Assembly (NCBI GenBank): GCA_032154105.1
Contig: JALDYI010000003.1
Span: forward strand, 20,540 to 84,539
Source: UBA6022 sp032154105
Lineage (GTDB): Bacteria; Patescibacteriota; Saccharimonadia; Saccharimonadales; Saccharimonadaceae
Reading direction: 5' to 3'
DNA length: 64,000 bases
Shown: positions 14,403-23,780 of the stretch, piece after piece
Layout: each line of letters begins with the position of its first letter
Numbering within the stretch: the first letter of the stretch is position 1
Notes under the pieces: model-generated
What the model saw: only the letters and a program-made list of their open reading frames with translations
Told to the model about the DNA's origin: nothing
Database searches by the model: none
Translations under genes and position numbers: made by a program

Positions 14403-15106
14403 TATGCCTTGTTCCCTGCACGAGTCGTAAAGTCAAACACATTAACTGCACAAAAAGCCCAATTGCTATCGTTGTCACTCGGCGGCTTACAAGATGCGTC
14501 GCTCGTCTTGATGGCCTGCTGATCACTGGTTCCAAGTGCGAATGAAGCTGAGTAAAGCGCCTGCCCTATGATTGCGTCAGTAGCAGAAGACGTAATAGTG
14601 AAAGTATGGAGTGCAAGATCAAGTTTGTCGCTTCCGGTCAGAAGCTCAGTAGCATCAGTGCGAGCAATGGACTGATTCGCAGCTGCGTTTGCACAAATCT
14701 GGCCGCCTATATCAAGAACTCGAGCCATGCGCACCGGTGTACTATCGTCAAAAATTATTTTATTCACAGTACCACTAGCAGCAAGTGTCGTACCATAGTT
14801 CCACGCATAACTATATTTACCAAGACAAAGTCTACCACCATAAGGTGTATTCAGATAACTAGACGTACTTGCAAGATTAAATGGCTTACTTGCCTTGATA
14901 TCACGCTGGAGCATATCACTCAGGTCACGTCCAGTCTGATTAACTGATTTGATTGTCATACCCTTGCTGTAAGTATTGCTGATCTGCATCGTTGTCATAG
15001 CGATTGCAAGCAACAAAAAGGCAACTCCCGACATAGCCAGCATGAGCTCAATCAGTGTAAAGCCGCGCTGAGCTACAGAGTGGTTCATTTTATTTACGTG
15101 GTTCAT
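14402..15106 (-). CDS. Minor prepilin (PilW-like)
   Basis: 234 aa. Class III signal: RG-FTLIELMLAMSGVAFLLL, cleaved after Gly with Glu at +5. The start at 15106 has GTGAGG; an alternative ATG at 15088 directly follows the stop of the previous gene. The C-terminal part has a Cys pair (ASCKPPSDNDSNWAFCAV), likely a disulfide loop. In pilus operons this gene position is that of PilW. Confidence 0.75.
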   Translation of the reverse strand: MNHVNKMNHSVAQRGFTLIELMLAMSGVAFLLLAIAMTTMQISNTYSKGMTIKSVNQTGRDLSDMLQRDIKASKPFNLASTSSYLNTPYGGRLCLGKYSYAWNYGTTLAASGTVNKIIFDDSTPVRMARVLDIGGQICANAAANQSIARTDATELLTGSDKLDLALHTFTITSSATDAIIGQALYSASFALGTSDQQAIKTSDASCKPPSDNDSNWAFCAVNVFDFTTRAGNKA

Positions 15107-15695
15107 ATAACCTCACAATTGTTCCCGCCGTCATCGGCACGTTAAGTCCTGGCCCATCCCAGCATGCGCGAATATGAAAATCAATATACGGTGCCTTGTT
15201 AGTCGGATCATCAAAATTACTTGGCTTGATCGCCTCTATCCATACACCCGCCGCTTTCAAGCTAGGCGTATGCGTAACGCGTGCATAGGTATCAGCTGGC
15301 TTGAAGGTCGAGGCTGCTTTATCTACACGAACCGTCTGTGTATTAATTATAAATGCAGAGCCTGGCGCTGAACATGTGCCATATGATGTAGCATTTCCCG
15401 TATGTGCCGCTGGTACAATCTGTGATACCCATTGACCAGCTGGAGAGCTGGCAGTGTATGGTACCGAGCCCGAAAAGGCGGCGACATATGACGCCTGTAT
15501 GTAACGTAGCGCCTCAGCTTGTCCGTCAATTTGCTGACGCACAAGAGTAAGCTCAAGCGAGCGTTGGGCGGCAGACGTACCCTGGTTCATGACCGCAAGA
15601 CTTCCGACTGCAAGTAAACTAAATACCGTTACTGCAAACAGCACCTCGATTATCGTATCACCTTTCTCGCGGACCCTTCGTGCCACCCCTAGCAT
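15090..15695 (-). CDS. Minor prepilin (PilV-like)
   Basis: 201 aa. Signal KG-DTIIEVLFAVTVFSLLAVG keeps the +5 Glu but has Asp at +1 in place of Phe or Met, which is unusual and may change N-methylation. It overlaps its neighbours on both sides (7 and 17 nt). Cys occur in YGTCSAPG and IRACWDG. Confidence 0.75.
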   Translation of the reverse strand: MLGVARRVREKGDTIIEVLFAVTVFSLLAVGSLAVMNQGTSAAQRSLELTLVRQQIDGQAEALRYIQASYVAAFSGSVPYTASSPAGQWVSQIVPAAHTGNATSYGTCSAPGSAFIINTQTVRVDKAASTFKPADTYARVTHTPSLKAAGVWIEAIKPSNFDDPTNKAPYIDFHIRACWDGPGLNVPMTAGTIVRLYEPRK

Positions 15696-16411
15696 GGCGT
15701 TGTACTATCTCCATTTACCCTCACACCAGTAGTGCCCGATGAGTTTGGAACAAATTCAACATCAAAACGTTTACCGCCAAATAGGCCGTCGGAATAAACA
15801 CAGATGTCTACGCCCCTCTGTAGGTTCTGTGGATCGGCTACAACATTCTTAGCCGACTGCGAAGCAGTTGTATTATCAATGAATGTCCGAATTGACCCAG
15901 TTGTTGGCGAACGCGCAATAACTATTGTTGTGGCTATCGGGTTCTTATTCAGCCGCTGCTGCATCTTTGCACCCCATTCAACGGTATACTCCTGCCGATC
16001 AATATCGCTCAAAGTAAGGTTGGAATTTTTCAGCGCAGTCACGTCATCGAGTCCAGCCAAGACCGTCGCCCGGCCCACGACCGTTCGCACCGTTACCTTC
16101 GTGTCATTAAGGCTGATGTATTTACCAAGGACGGCGCAGTCCGTCGTTCCACGTGACATGCCACCCGTGGGTGCCGCTATCACCCCAGAGGCACCGCAAG
16201 TCCACTGGACGTCACGATCGTTACGCACACTCGTCACCTCGGTATACTGCTGCTGCAAAAAGCTCGCCAACGAATTCACGCTATCCCGGTAACGCTGTTG
16301 CGCAATCGATGTGCCCGCACCGACAAGCACCGCAATAGTCAAAGCGCCTGATATCGACAGGAACAACATAACTTCAATAATAGTAAAACCCTGTTTGTTG
16401 TGAATGCCCAT
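15689..16411 (-). CDS. Minor prepilin (GspH/FimT-like)
   Basis: 240 aa. Signal NKQG-FTIIEVMLFLSISGALTIAV with +5 Glu. The region after the helix (YRDSVNSLASFLQQQYTEVTSVRND) matches the GspH/FimT pattern. Cys occur in WTCGASG, DCAVLG, DICVYS and the C-terminal Cys. First of the minor-pilin block after pilD. Confidence 0.75.
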   Translation of the reverse strand: MGIHNKQGFTIIEVMLFLSISGALTIAVLVGAGTSIAQQRYRDSVNSLASFLQQQYTEVTSVRNDRDVQWTCGASGVIAAPTGGMSRGTTDCAVLGKYISLNDTKVTVRTVVGRATVLAGLDDVTALKNSNLTLSDIDRQEYTVEWGAKMQQRLNKNPIATTIVIARSPTTGSIRTFIDNTTASQSAKNVVADPQNLQRGVDICVYSDGLFGGKRFDVEFVPNSSGTTGVRVNGDSTTPC

Positions 16412-16444
16412 TTGCGCTTAATTATAGCATAAGCGCAAAGAGTT

Positions 16445-17338
16445 CTATAGCATCAGACCACTGAAATACATGCCGAGCACAGCCCTACCAGCAAAAAATG
16501 ACACGATCATACCAATAATCAAAAGTGGACCAAATGGGATCCGCGTAGTTTTCGTGATTTTGCCCGTAATCATCCCAGGAATGACAATAAGACATCCAAT
16601 CAAATTTGCCGCAAAGAGTGCTAAAAATGCAAGTTGCCAATCAGCCAAAAGCAGCGCCAAAGCAAGTCCGAGCTTAATATCACCAAACCCAATCCATTGC
16701 CCTTTTGATGCAAGGTAAATAAGCAAATACACGCCACTAAGAATAAAAATACCTGTGAAGATGCTTGCAAGCTCCCCGAGTATATCCGATGCCTGTAGTA
16801 AGACGAGTAGCGCGCTGACCGCGCCAAGACCAATGACACTAAACATAACCACATTTGGCAGCAAGAACCACTTAAGGTCATACGCAAAAAGAATAACCAA
16901 GCCCACACCAGCCAGTAGCCACACGATAAACTGAGCGATCGCTAGCGGCGCCGTTAGCTCAAATGGCCAAAGAACAAACGATACTACGAAAAATACCGCA
17001 ACGCTTAGCTCCATTATCGGTTCAAAACGGCCGATCGATGCTTTACAATACCGACACTTGCCTCGAAGGGTCATCCAGCTCACAAGTGGCAACAAATCAT
17101 ACCATGCCAACTCATGCCCACAGTGCAGGCATCGTGAACTATCTTTCGCCTTGTTGATGCCATGAAGATGCTTGAGCCCCGCATACTCCTTGGCGTCTAC
17201 TTCTTCACCTTCGGCCTTATCCTCCTCCAACTGGCGCGCTCGCAGTCGCCATACCGACGCGCCAGCAAAGCTACCGAGGCACAACCCAAAGAGCACCAGT
17301 CCTATATATATCCACAGTTGTTCCATAAGCACAATCAT
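16445..17338 (-). CDS. pilD: Prepilin peptidase PilD (A24 family)
   Basis: 297 aa, about eight TM helices. Cleaves the leader of prepilins and N-methylates the new N-terminus. The N-terminal zinc domain has C70xxC73 and C95xxC98; the catalytic aspartates are D154 (AYDLKW) and D220 (GFGDIKLG). The N-terminal loop carries an acidic insertion (LEEDKAEGEEVDAKEY). M1 or M5 may be the start. It is separated from pilA by a terminator, so it may depend on read-through or an unseen promoter. Confidence 0.95.
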   Translation of the reverse strand: MIVLMEQLWIYIGLVLFGLCLGSFAGASVWRLRARQLEEDKAEGEEVDAKEYAGLKHLHGINKAKDSSRCLHCGHELAWYDLLPLVSWMTLRGKCRYCKASIGRFEPIMELSVAVFFVVSFVLWPFELTAPLAIAQFIVWLLAGVGLVILFAYDLKWFLLPNVVMFSVIGLGAVSALLVLLQASDILGELASIFTGIFILSGVYLLIYLASKGQWIGFGDIKLGLALALLLADWQLAFLALFAANLIGCLIVIPGMITGKITKTTRIPFGPLLIIGMIVSFFAGRAVLGMYFSGLML

Positions 17339-17353
17339 AACAGATGTATTGAC

Positions 17354-17388
17354 AAAAAAGAACCGCTCTCACAAGGAGCGGTTCTTTG
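17354..17388. terminator. Terminator between pilA and pilD
   Basis: AAAGAACCGCTC pairs with GAGCGGTTCTTT, followed on the minus strand by TTTTTTG. It should end the pilA transcript. Confidence 0.8.
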
Positions 17389-17410
17389 ACAATAGATCGG
17401 AGCCTATGGA

Positions 17411-17908
17411 CTAGCTACTCTGACAGAAGACCTGGCCATTACCAGATTCTTGGATTACGAGCACGGCAGCTTGTCGAGCAGTACCCTTAATAATGGTACT
17501 GCCGGTTGCCGGACACTTGTAGCCAAGATACACCAGTACTTCATCAGATGCCGCCACGGTATCGGGAGCAACAGCCGCCTTAGTGTCTGCGGTTATTGAC
17601 CTGTCTGCCGAATAGGCAGTACTTCGCAATTGAACAGTCGCACCGCTATCAAGTGTTGCACCCTTGCCATTCACGATGTCGCCGATTTGAGCAGCAGTTG
17701 TTGGGTTACCGCCTCGGTTATTACCCTGGTAAGTGCCGATTGCGCTCACTACCGCGCTAGCTTCACTCTTACGTGCGCTATCACGCTGGCTGCGCTGCAA
17801 AGCAGGGAGTGCAATGAACACCATCAAGAAGATAAGTCCTGCAATCGCAAGCACCAATACAACCTCGATAATCGTAAAGCCTTTTTCACTGTTCTTTTGT
17901 ACGTTCAT
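17411..17908 (-). CDS. pilA: Probable major type IV pilin PilA
   Basis: 165 aa. Signal EKG-FTIIEVVLVLAIAGLIFLM with +5 Glu. The globular part has a C-terminal Cys pair (GYKCPATG and QVFCQSS), the D-region disulfide typical of type IVa pilins. It has its own promoter (17966-17994) and its own terminator (17354-17388) inside the pilus locus. This suits the abundant fibre subunit and sets it apart from the overlapping minor-pilin genes. Confidence 0.85.
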   Translation of the reverse strand: MNVQKNSEKGFTIIEVVLVLAIAGLIFLMVFIALPALQRSQRDSARKSEASAVVSAIGTYQGNNRGGNPTTAAQIGDIVNGKGATLDSGATVQLRSTAYSADRSITADTKAAVAPDTVAASDEVLVYLGYKCPATGSTIIKGTARQAAVLVIQESGNGQVFCQSS

Positions 17909-17965
17909 AAAATCTATTCCACCTTTCTATGAACAAAATTATTTTGCGCTAACACGCTTATGCTC

Positions 17966-17994
17966 ATAGTACGTTATATTATTTTCTTTGTCTA
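17966..17994 (-). promoter_or_regulatory. Internal promoter of pilA
   Basis: On the minus strand, -35 TAGACA (17994-17989), 17-bp spacer, -10 TACTAT (17971-17966). The leader is about 50 nt with a GAAAGGTGG ribosome site before the pilA ATG. Confidence 0.65.
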
Positions 17995-19203
17995 GGTATT
18001 TACACCATTTACAAGACCGTAAATTGGCAGAAGGATCGCTCCTACCATACCACCGGCGACAATCGCGAGCACTACCATCAGAATCGGCTCAATAGCCGTG
18101 GAAATCGTGCGGATTTCTTCGTCGAGCTCATCTTCGTACACCTGAGCGGTCTTGCCCATCATCTCATCGATCTTACCCGACTGCTCACCGATCCTGATCA
18201 TCTGAGGCACCATAGACATAATATAATCTTCTGGCTGTAGCGCCACCGACAATGCCTTGCCACCCTTTACCTTCTCAGCAGCACGCGTAATACTACTGGC
18301 AATAATCGTATTATTGACCGAGTCACTACTAATACGCAGCATGTCGAGCATAGCCACGCCAGTGCCAAGGAGCGTCTGGCCCGTACGTGTAAAACGAGCC
18401 ATGTAGAGCTTTCGGAACATCTTGCCAAAGAGCGGCGCATTGAGCTTGAAGGTATCTTTTACTTTAACGCCGTTATCTGTCTTGAGATATTGCAAAAGAA
18501 AATACACGCCGATACCCAAGATGATCAGAATAAGCCACCAATACTGCCTGATGACTTCCGTTGTATCCACCATCAACTGCGTCAGGAATGGTAACTCCTT
18601 CTTCATATCGTGATACAACTTCTCTACCTGCGGAACAACCGTAAAGAGCATAAAAACCATAACGCCGGCAATAACGAAAAGTACGATGACCGGATATGTC
18701 AAAGCACCTTTAATTTTACTCATAGTAGCAGCGTCTTTTTCTTGCTGGGCTGCCACGCGCTTCAATGCGTCGTCGAGCGTACCAGATGCTTCACCCGCCG
18801 ATACGAGAGCAATAAATACATTATCGAAGACTTCAGGATGCTTTGCAAACGAATCGGACAGCTGGCGACCGCCTTCGACATCGGCAATAATCTCCTGAAT
18901 GACACCTTGGAGTTTTTTGTTTTCCGTCTGCTCCAGCACCGTACGCATACTTTGAGAGAGTGGCAAGCCTGCGCCAATCAGCGTTGCGAGCTGACGCGTG
19001 AAAACAATCTTGTCTTTCGTCGTAATTCGACCGTTCAGTTTTCCAAGAAAACTCCCGCCTTCAACCATCTCTTTGACCTCGATCGGCACAAAGCCTTGCT
19101 CGATCAGCAGACGTGCAGCCGAATTTTCCGTATCAGCCTGAACGACTGACTTAACAATTTTATCGGTTGCGCTATCGCGCGCTTCGTAACTAAACTTTTT
19201 CAC
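17992..19203 (-). CDS. pilC: Type IV pilus inner-membrane platform protein PilC
   Basis: 403 aa. Two GspF domains (about residues 68-191 and 270-393) and three TM helices around 170-190, 218-238 and 370-395. Signatures are FTRQLATLIGAGLPL and FTRTGQTLLGTGVAM. It connects the PilB and PilT ATPases with the pilin polymer. The start is GTG at 19203 with GAGAGGA, 3 nt after the pilT stop. Confidence 0.95.
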   Translation of the reverse strand: MKKFSYEARDSATDKIVKSVVQADTENSAARLLIEQGFVPIEVKEMVEGGSFLGKLNGRITTKDKIVFTRQLATLIGAGLPLSQSMRTVLEQTENKKLQGVIQEIIADVEGGRQLSDSFAKHPEVFDNVFIALVSAGEASGTLDDALKRVAAQQEKDAATMSKIKGALTYPVIVLFVIAGVMVFMLFTVVPQVEKLYHDMKKELPFLTQLMVDTTEVIRQYWWLILIILGIGVYFLLQYLKTDNGVKVKDTFKLNAPLFGKMFRKLYMARFTRTGQTLLGTGVAMLDMLRISSDSVNNTIIASSITRAAEKVKGGKALSVALQPEDYIMSMVPQMIRIGEQSGKIDEMMGKTAQVYEDELDEEIRTISTAIEPILMVVLAIVAGGMVGAILLPIYGLVNGVNT

Positions 19204-19206
19204 CGA

Positions 19207-20277
19207 TTATCCTCTCATTAGCCTTTCAAATTCAGTCAAATCAACGGCATATTCACGAGCGTTGTCGTAGGTAATCGTGCCGCTTTGCACAAGACTCACA
19301 AGTGTACGATCCATCGTCTGCATACCTTGATCGGCACCGGTCTGAATGACCGCATCAAGCTGGTGGCTCTTGCCTTCGCGAATAATGTTGCGGACTGCCG
19401 GGTTGGCGACTAGCACCTCGGCTGCAACCACGCGACCGCCACCAATTGCTGGCACGAGACGTTGAGAACAGATAGCCATCAAGATGTTTGAGAGCTGCGC
19501 ACGAATCTGTGGCTGCTGGTGTGGCGGGAAGACGTCGATCATACGGTCGATTGACTGGGCCGCGGAGTTGGTGTGGAGCGTTGCAAATACCAAGTGACCA
19601 GTTTCGGCGATAGTAATCGCTGCCGAAATCGTCTCCAAGTCACGCATCTCACCAATAAGGACAACATCTGGGTCCTGGCGAAGGCTTGATCGAAGCGCCG
19701 CTGAGAATGAGTAAGTATCATAGTGAACTTCACGCTGTACGACAACTGACTTCTTAGACTTGTGCGTAAACTCAATCGGATCTTCGATTGTAATGATGTG
19801 GTGCGAACGTTCAGTGTTGATCTTATCAAGCAGCGCGGCAAGTGTGGTTGACTTACCAGAGCCAGTTGGGCCAGTCACAAGTACAAGGCCTCGAGGAAAA
19901 TCGGCAAAGCCCATCACTACCGATGGCATACCAAGCTCGGTCACGGATTTAATTTCATTTGGAATAAGACGAAGCGCCGCCGCTAGGTTGCCTCGTTCGT
20001 GGAAGGCGTTTACACGGAAGCGTCCAAGCGTACCAAAGGCGAAGCTGAAGTCAAATTCCTTATCTTTCATAAGAATTTGCTGCTGGTCTTGGTCGAGAAT
20101 TGCAAACACGAGCGCCTCAACCTGCTGCTCATCGAGCGGATTAAAGCCCGGAACCGGAGCGAGCGAACCATCAACGCGAAGCATTGGCGGCAAACCTACT
20201 TGTAAGTGAAGATCAGACGCACGCTTGCGTACAACTTCTTCGAGAAGTACTTCAATTCGCAGTTCTTGATTGTTCAT
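19207..20277 (-). CDS. pilT: Pilus retraction ATPase PilT
   Basis: 356 aa. Start at ATG 20277 with GAAGGGTGG upstream; an in-frame GTG 12 nt earlier is less likely. Walker A GPTGSGKST, Asp boxes (EDPIEF), Walker B DVVLIGEMRD, His box HLVFATLHTNSA and the PilT-specific AVRNIIREGKSHQL (canonical AIRNLIRE) are all present. It powers pilus disassembly and so twitching or pulling on a host surface. Confidence 0.95.
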   Translation of the reverse strand: MNNQELRIEVLLEEVVRKRASDLHLQVGLPPMLRVDGSLAPVPGFNPLDEQQVEALVFAILDQDQQQILMKDKEFDFSFAFGTLGRFRVNAFHERGNLAAALRLIPNEIKSVTELGMPSVVMGFADFPRGLVLVTGPTGSGKSTTLAALLDKINTERSHHIITIEDPIEFTHKSKKSVVVQREVHYDTYSFSAALRSSLRQDPDVVLIGEMRDLETISAAITIAETGHLVFATLHTNSAAQSIDRMIDVFPPHQQPQIRAQLSNILMAICSQRLVPAIGGGRVVAAEVLVANPAVRNIIREGKSHQLDAVIQTGADQGMQTMDRTLVSLVQSGTITYDNAREYAVDLTEFERLMRG

Positions 20278-20295
20278 ATTTTGATCCACCCTTCT

Positions 20296-22059
20296 TTATG
20301 CAATATCTGCCGCAACGCGGTTTACTTCTTCGATTGTCGTGATACCTTGCAGCGCTTTTAGATAGCCGTCCTGTCGCATGGTGATCATACCCTGCTCCAC
20401 CGCCAGGCGCTGGATCTCTCCGCTCGTCGCTCGTTTTACGATAAGATCCTGGATTGCTTCGTTTACATCCATGACTTCATATAAACCAGCTCGACCAGCA
20501 TAACCCCTTGGCGTCTGCGGCGTATCTCTACCCTTGACTAAAGTATAAGCGCTTTGGCCCGCAAGTGGCAAGTCTTTATACCCCAAATCCTCAGAAACCT
20601 TCAAAACATCAGCCTGTGTCTTTGGCAGGAGATGCCCGACTGTCGCCAGAATGTTCTGTGTTTCGATTGGCGACGACTGATACGACTCTCGTTTTGGCGC
20701 CACACGGCGCACAAGACGCTGACCAATAATTGTATTCACGGTACTGGCGATCAAGAATGGCTCAATGCCCATATCGAGTAGGCGCGGCAGCACGCCCGCT
20801 GCTGAGTTAGTGTGAAGCGTGCTAAACACCAAGTGCCCTGTCAGCGCAGCTTGAACCGCCAAGTTTGCTGTTTCTGAGTCACGAATTTCACCCACCATCA
20901 CAACATCAGGATCTTGACGAAGAATTGAACGCAGCCCACTTGCAAACGTAAGTCCGACATCAGCATTCACCTGAATTTGATTAACCCCATCCATCTTGTA
21001 CTCAACCGGATCTTCAAGTGTCACGATATTAACAGCGTCGTCTTTAATTTCTTTAATAAGCGCGTACAGGCTCGTCGACTTACCAGATCCGGTTGGGCCA
21101 GACGTCAATACCATACCATTTGGACGACGAATACCTTTTCGAATCGTTCGCAGAGAACGTCCAGCATAGCCCATTTGTTCGATATCAAAGCTATTGCCCG
21201 ATTTATCAAGGAGACGAATAACCACTTGTTCACCCCATACTACGGGACTAATAGCGATACGAAGATCAACCTCCTTGTTGGCTACGCCTACGGTAAACTG
21301 TCCATCCTGTGGAATGCGGTGCTCATCGATCTTGAGGTTAGACAAAATTTTAATACGACTCACGAGCGCTGGTTCGATAGATTTTGGCAGCTGCATAATC
21401 TCACGCAGCACACCGTCGACACGACAACGAATCTTGAGTGTTTTCTCAAGTGGTTCAATATGCACATCACTAGCGCGTGATTTTACAGCGTACTCAAGAA
21501 TCGTACTAAGGGCACGACTAATTGGCGAGTCCTGCACCAGTGTCTTGATATCCTTCGCGGAATCCTGGTTGGCTTCGGCCTGCGACACCGCAGCTGCCGC
21601 ATCAACACTTGAAAGGTCGGTGCGGTATTGATCGAGCACGTGGCGAACGCCAGCCTCAGACGCCATGAATACTTTGATCGGGCGCTGAATAAGGTTTGCA
21701 AGATAATCAACAGCCTGAACATTATTGGCATCGATCATCGCGACCGCTAGGCGATTTTGCACTTCAGCCAGTGGCACCGCCATGAACCGCTCAGCTATAT
21801 CTTCAGCAAGAAGGTTTAAAACCTTCTGGTCGATAATACTGTTGCTAAGATTCACATAAGGGACACCGGAAACCTGCGCAATAGCGTGCGCCAATAGCTC
21901 ATCGTCGACAATATGCCGTTCGGCTAAAATACTGAACAATGGCTTATTCGTCTGCGCCACTTCGGCATTGGCTTCGTCAATCACCTCTTGACGCACTAGC
22001 CCTTCACTAACGAGCAGGTCAATCAGCTTATCCTGGATGTCACTCGTGAGTAGTGCCAT
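20296..22059 (-). CDS. pilB: Pilus extension ATPase PilB
   Basis: 587 aa. N-terminal MshEN domain (residues about 1-160), then a GspE-type ATPase: IRCRVDG, Walker A SGPTGSGKSTSL, Asp box LEDPVEYKM, Walker B DVVMVGEIRD, His box HLVFSTLHTNSA. The tetracysteine zinc motif usual near the C-terminal domain is missing: the positions read VAPKRESYQSS and GRDTPQTPRGYAGR with no Cys. AGGAG precedes the ATG. Confidence 0.95.
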   Translation of the reverse strand: MALLTSDIQDKLIDLLVSEGLVRQEVIDEANAEVAQTNKPLFSILAERHIVDDELLAHAIAQVSGVPYVNLSNSIIDQKVLNLLAEDIAERFMAVPLAEVQNRLAVAMIDANNVQAVDYLANLIQRPIKVFMASEAGVRHVLDQYRTDLSSVDAAAAVSQAEANQDSAKDIKTLVQDSPISRALSTILEYAVKSRASDVHIEPLEKTLKIRCRVDGVLREIMQLPKSIEPALVSRIKILSNLKIDEHRIPQDGQFTVGVANKEVDLRIAISPVVWGEQVVIRLLDKSGNSFDIEQMGYAGRSLRTIRKGIRRPNGMVLTSGPTGSGKSTSLYALIKEIKDDAVNIVTLEDPVEYKMDGVNQIQVNADVGLTFASGLRSILRQDPDVVMVGEIRDSETANLAVQAALTGHLVFSTLHTNSAAGVLPRLLDMGIEPFLIASTVNTIIGQRLVRRVAPKRESYQSSPIETQNILATVGHLLPKTQADVLKVSEDLGYKDLPLAGQSAYTLVKGRDTPQTPRGYAGRAGLYEVMDVNEAIQDLIVKRATSGEIQRLAVEQGMITMRQDGYLKALQGITTIEEVNRVAADIA

Positions 22060-22078
22060 AACTTAACTCCTATTTATC

Positions 22079-22318
22079 TTACTGGGGGGTGCTCTCAGCA
22101 CCGCCGATGAGCACTTCAACCGTTGGATTGATCGCATCTTTATTAAAGACGCTTGGATCTGGTTGGGCATCAATCGTGGGAGAGATGGCGTCTATCGTCT
22201 TCACATTAACCGGCTCCTGGTTTGATTTAAAAATCGGTAGTGCACCGGCAACGAAATAAGCAATAAGGACGCTCATAGATGCAATCAAAATAATCATTGC
22301 GATATCTGTTTTTTTCAT
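22079..22318 (-). CDS. Small membrane-anchored protein of the pilus locus
   Basis: 79 aa. One N-terminal TM helix (residues about 7-29; IAMIILIASMSVLIAYFVAG), then a Pro/Asp-rich extracellular tail. The start overlaps the pilO stop (TAATG). It holds the place of pilP, which in diderms is a lipoprotein linking PilO to the secretin. With no secretin here it may be a replacement that caps PilN/PilO. Not a recognisable family. Confidence 0.6.
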   Translation of the reverse strand: MKKTDIAMIILIASMSVLIAYFVAGALPIFKSNQEPVNVKTIDAISPTIDAQPDPSVFNKDAINPTVEVLIGGAESTPQ

Positions 22319-23031
22319 TACGACCCCTTCTTGTTATTAGGCCCTACCGGGATGTCTCTGAGCTCAATCGTACGAGCCGGTTCATAGAAAACATGACCTT
22401 CAAGCGTCATTGTCAATTTACCACCGGCCTGCTCAAGCGTCAGGTTTGTGATATCAATGGCACGAATTGAGCGTTCAAATCGATCAAGTAATGCTTTTAG
22501 CGCATTTGCATCGCCTGACACAACAAGATTAAATTTAATCTGATAGGCAGACTCGTCATCTGTTTCAGTGCCTGCATCCTGTACGTTATCGTCAGTTGTT
22601 AGTTCAATGCCCGCTACGGGAGTTGTACTCACCGATTCGAGTGTCAAACCTTCGATACCAGCAATTAATTTTTCCTGTAATGAGGACCCTAATGCAAGTG
22701 AGTTTGCATCAGCAGGAAGCGCGTCTAGCACAACCTGAAGCGCCTTGTCGTCTGATTTTGCCTTCACGCTATTAAGACCCTCGTTCGTGTCCAGAAGGCG
22801 TACATTTTCTTCTAGCTCAGAAACGGCAGCGTTATTCTTGGTAAGAATTGAGACCGTATTATTTTTTTCATTAACAACTTTTTGGTTAAAGATAAGCTTT
22901 TGTGCCAGGAAGATCGAACCGACGGCAGCAAATCCAACGATGACAGAGACTCCCGCCACCCACAGAAACATAGTACGATTAGCTTTTGCAATCTGCTGAC
23001 GCTTCCTTAGTGCCACTTCTTTGATAGCCAT
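22318..23031 (-). CDS. pilO: Type IV pilus alignment protein PilO
   Basis: 237 aa. Cytoplasmic basic N-tail (KEVALRKRQQIAKANR), one TM helix (about 21-45), a coiled coil (about 48-85; NEKNNTVSILTKNNAAVSEL) and a ferredoxin-like C-terminal domain. It partners PilN around the PilC platform. TAATG overlaps on both sides show tight coupling. Confidence 0.85.
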   Translation of the reverse strand: MAIKEVALRKRQQIAKANRTMFLWVAGVSVIVGFAAVGSIFLAQKLIFNQKVVNEKNNTVSILTKNNAAVSELEENVRLLDTNEGLNSVKAKSDDKALQVVLDALPADANSLALGSSLQEKLIAGIEGLTLESVSTTPVAGIELTTDDNVQDAGTETDDESAYQIKFNLVVSGDANALKALLDRFERSIRAIDITNLTLEQAGGKLTMTLEGHVFYEPARTIELRDIPVGPNNKKGS

Positions 23032-23780
23032 TACTTCTCCTCCTTCACATCAGCAGCCGCATCGGTAAAAAGACTCTGCGGAATACGATTACGTGAATCT
23101 GTAACATTCTCTTGTCGATTTGGTGCCCTAACTTCAACGTTACGAAGGCCAGACTTGAATAGCTCCGCTGGATAAGTGAACGATATAACGAATCGGAGCA
23201 CTTTCTGGCCTGAAGCATCCTCACCATAGCTCGTCTCTCGAATGTCAACGGCAGATGTCAGCGGCACTTCTCGCGGCGAGTTATCTTCAACGCCATCTTG
23301 CCCTACTCTGTCGAGGTAATGAACTTTCGTGCTCAGGATCGTCTTCTTAAGGACTTCAGCAGCAGCATAGCCACCTGACGCTTGACCCTCAATAGTAATT
23401 AGACTTGTAGCCGGATCAAGCTTGATGTTTGAAAAAGCAGCATCGTTAGGAGCAGATGGATTAACAGCTACCATCATTCCGAATAACCGAGAATCAATCT
23501 TCTTATCTGCATGCATTTCGGTTAGCTTTGTAAGCTGATTCTGTATAGTAAGCGTCTTGCCGAGATCAGGCTTACTCTGCAGTTCGGCATTTTGTTTCTG
23601 AATGGCGTCATCAGCAAGCTTACCTGCGATTGCCTGACCACCAATCAAAACCCCCAAAACAACAACCAAACCGATCGATACAAGACCAACTAAAATTGCC
23701 GTTGATATCACACCAGCTCGAACACGCTCAGCTCTAATAAGCTCTTGCTTAACATCTGGTATAAGGTTAATTTCAATCAT
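23031..23780 (-). CDS. pilN: Type IV pilus alignment protein PilN
   Basis: 249 aa. The N-terminus MIEINLIPDVKQEL is the conserved INLLP peptide that binds PilM. One TM helix (about 25-50), coiled coil and ferredoxin-like domain follow. It overlaps both pilM and pilO by one base (TAATG). Confidence 0.92.
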   Translation of the reverse strand: MIEINLIPDVKQELIRAERVRAGVISTAILVGLVSIGLVVVLGVLIGGQAIAGKLADDAIQKQNAELQSKPDLGKTLTIQNQLTKLTEMHADKKIDSRLFGMMVAVNPSAPNDAAFSNIKLDPATSLITIEGQASGGYAAAEVLKKTILSTKVHYLDRVGQDGVEDNSPREVPLTSAVDIRETSYGEDASGQKVLRFVISFTYPAELFKSGLRNVEVRAPNRQENVTDSRNRIPQSLFTDAAADVKEEK

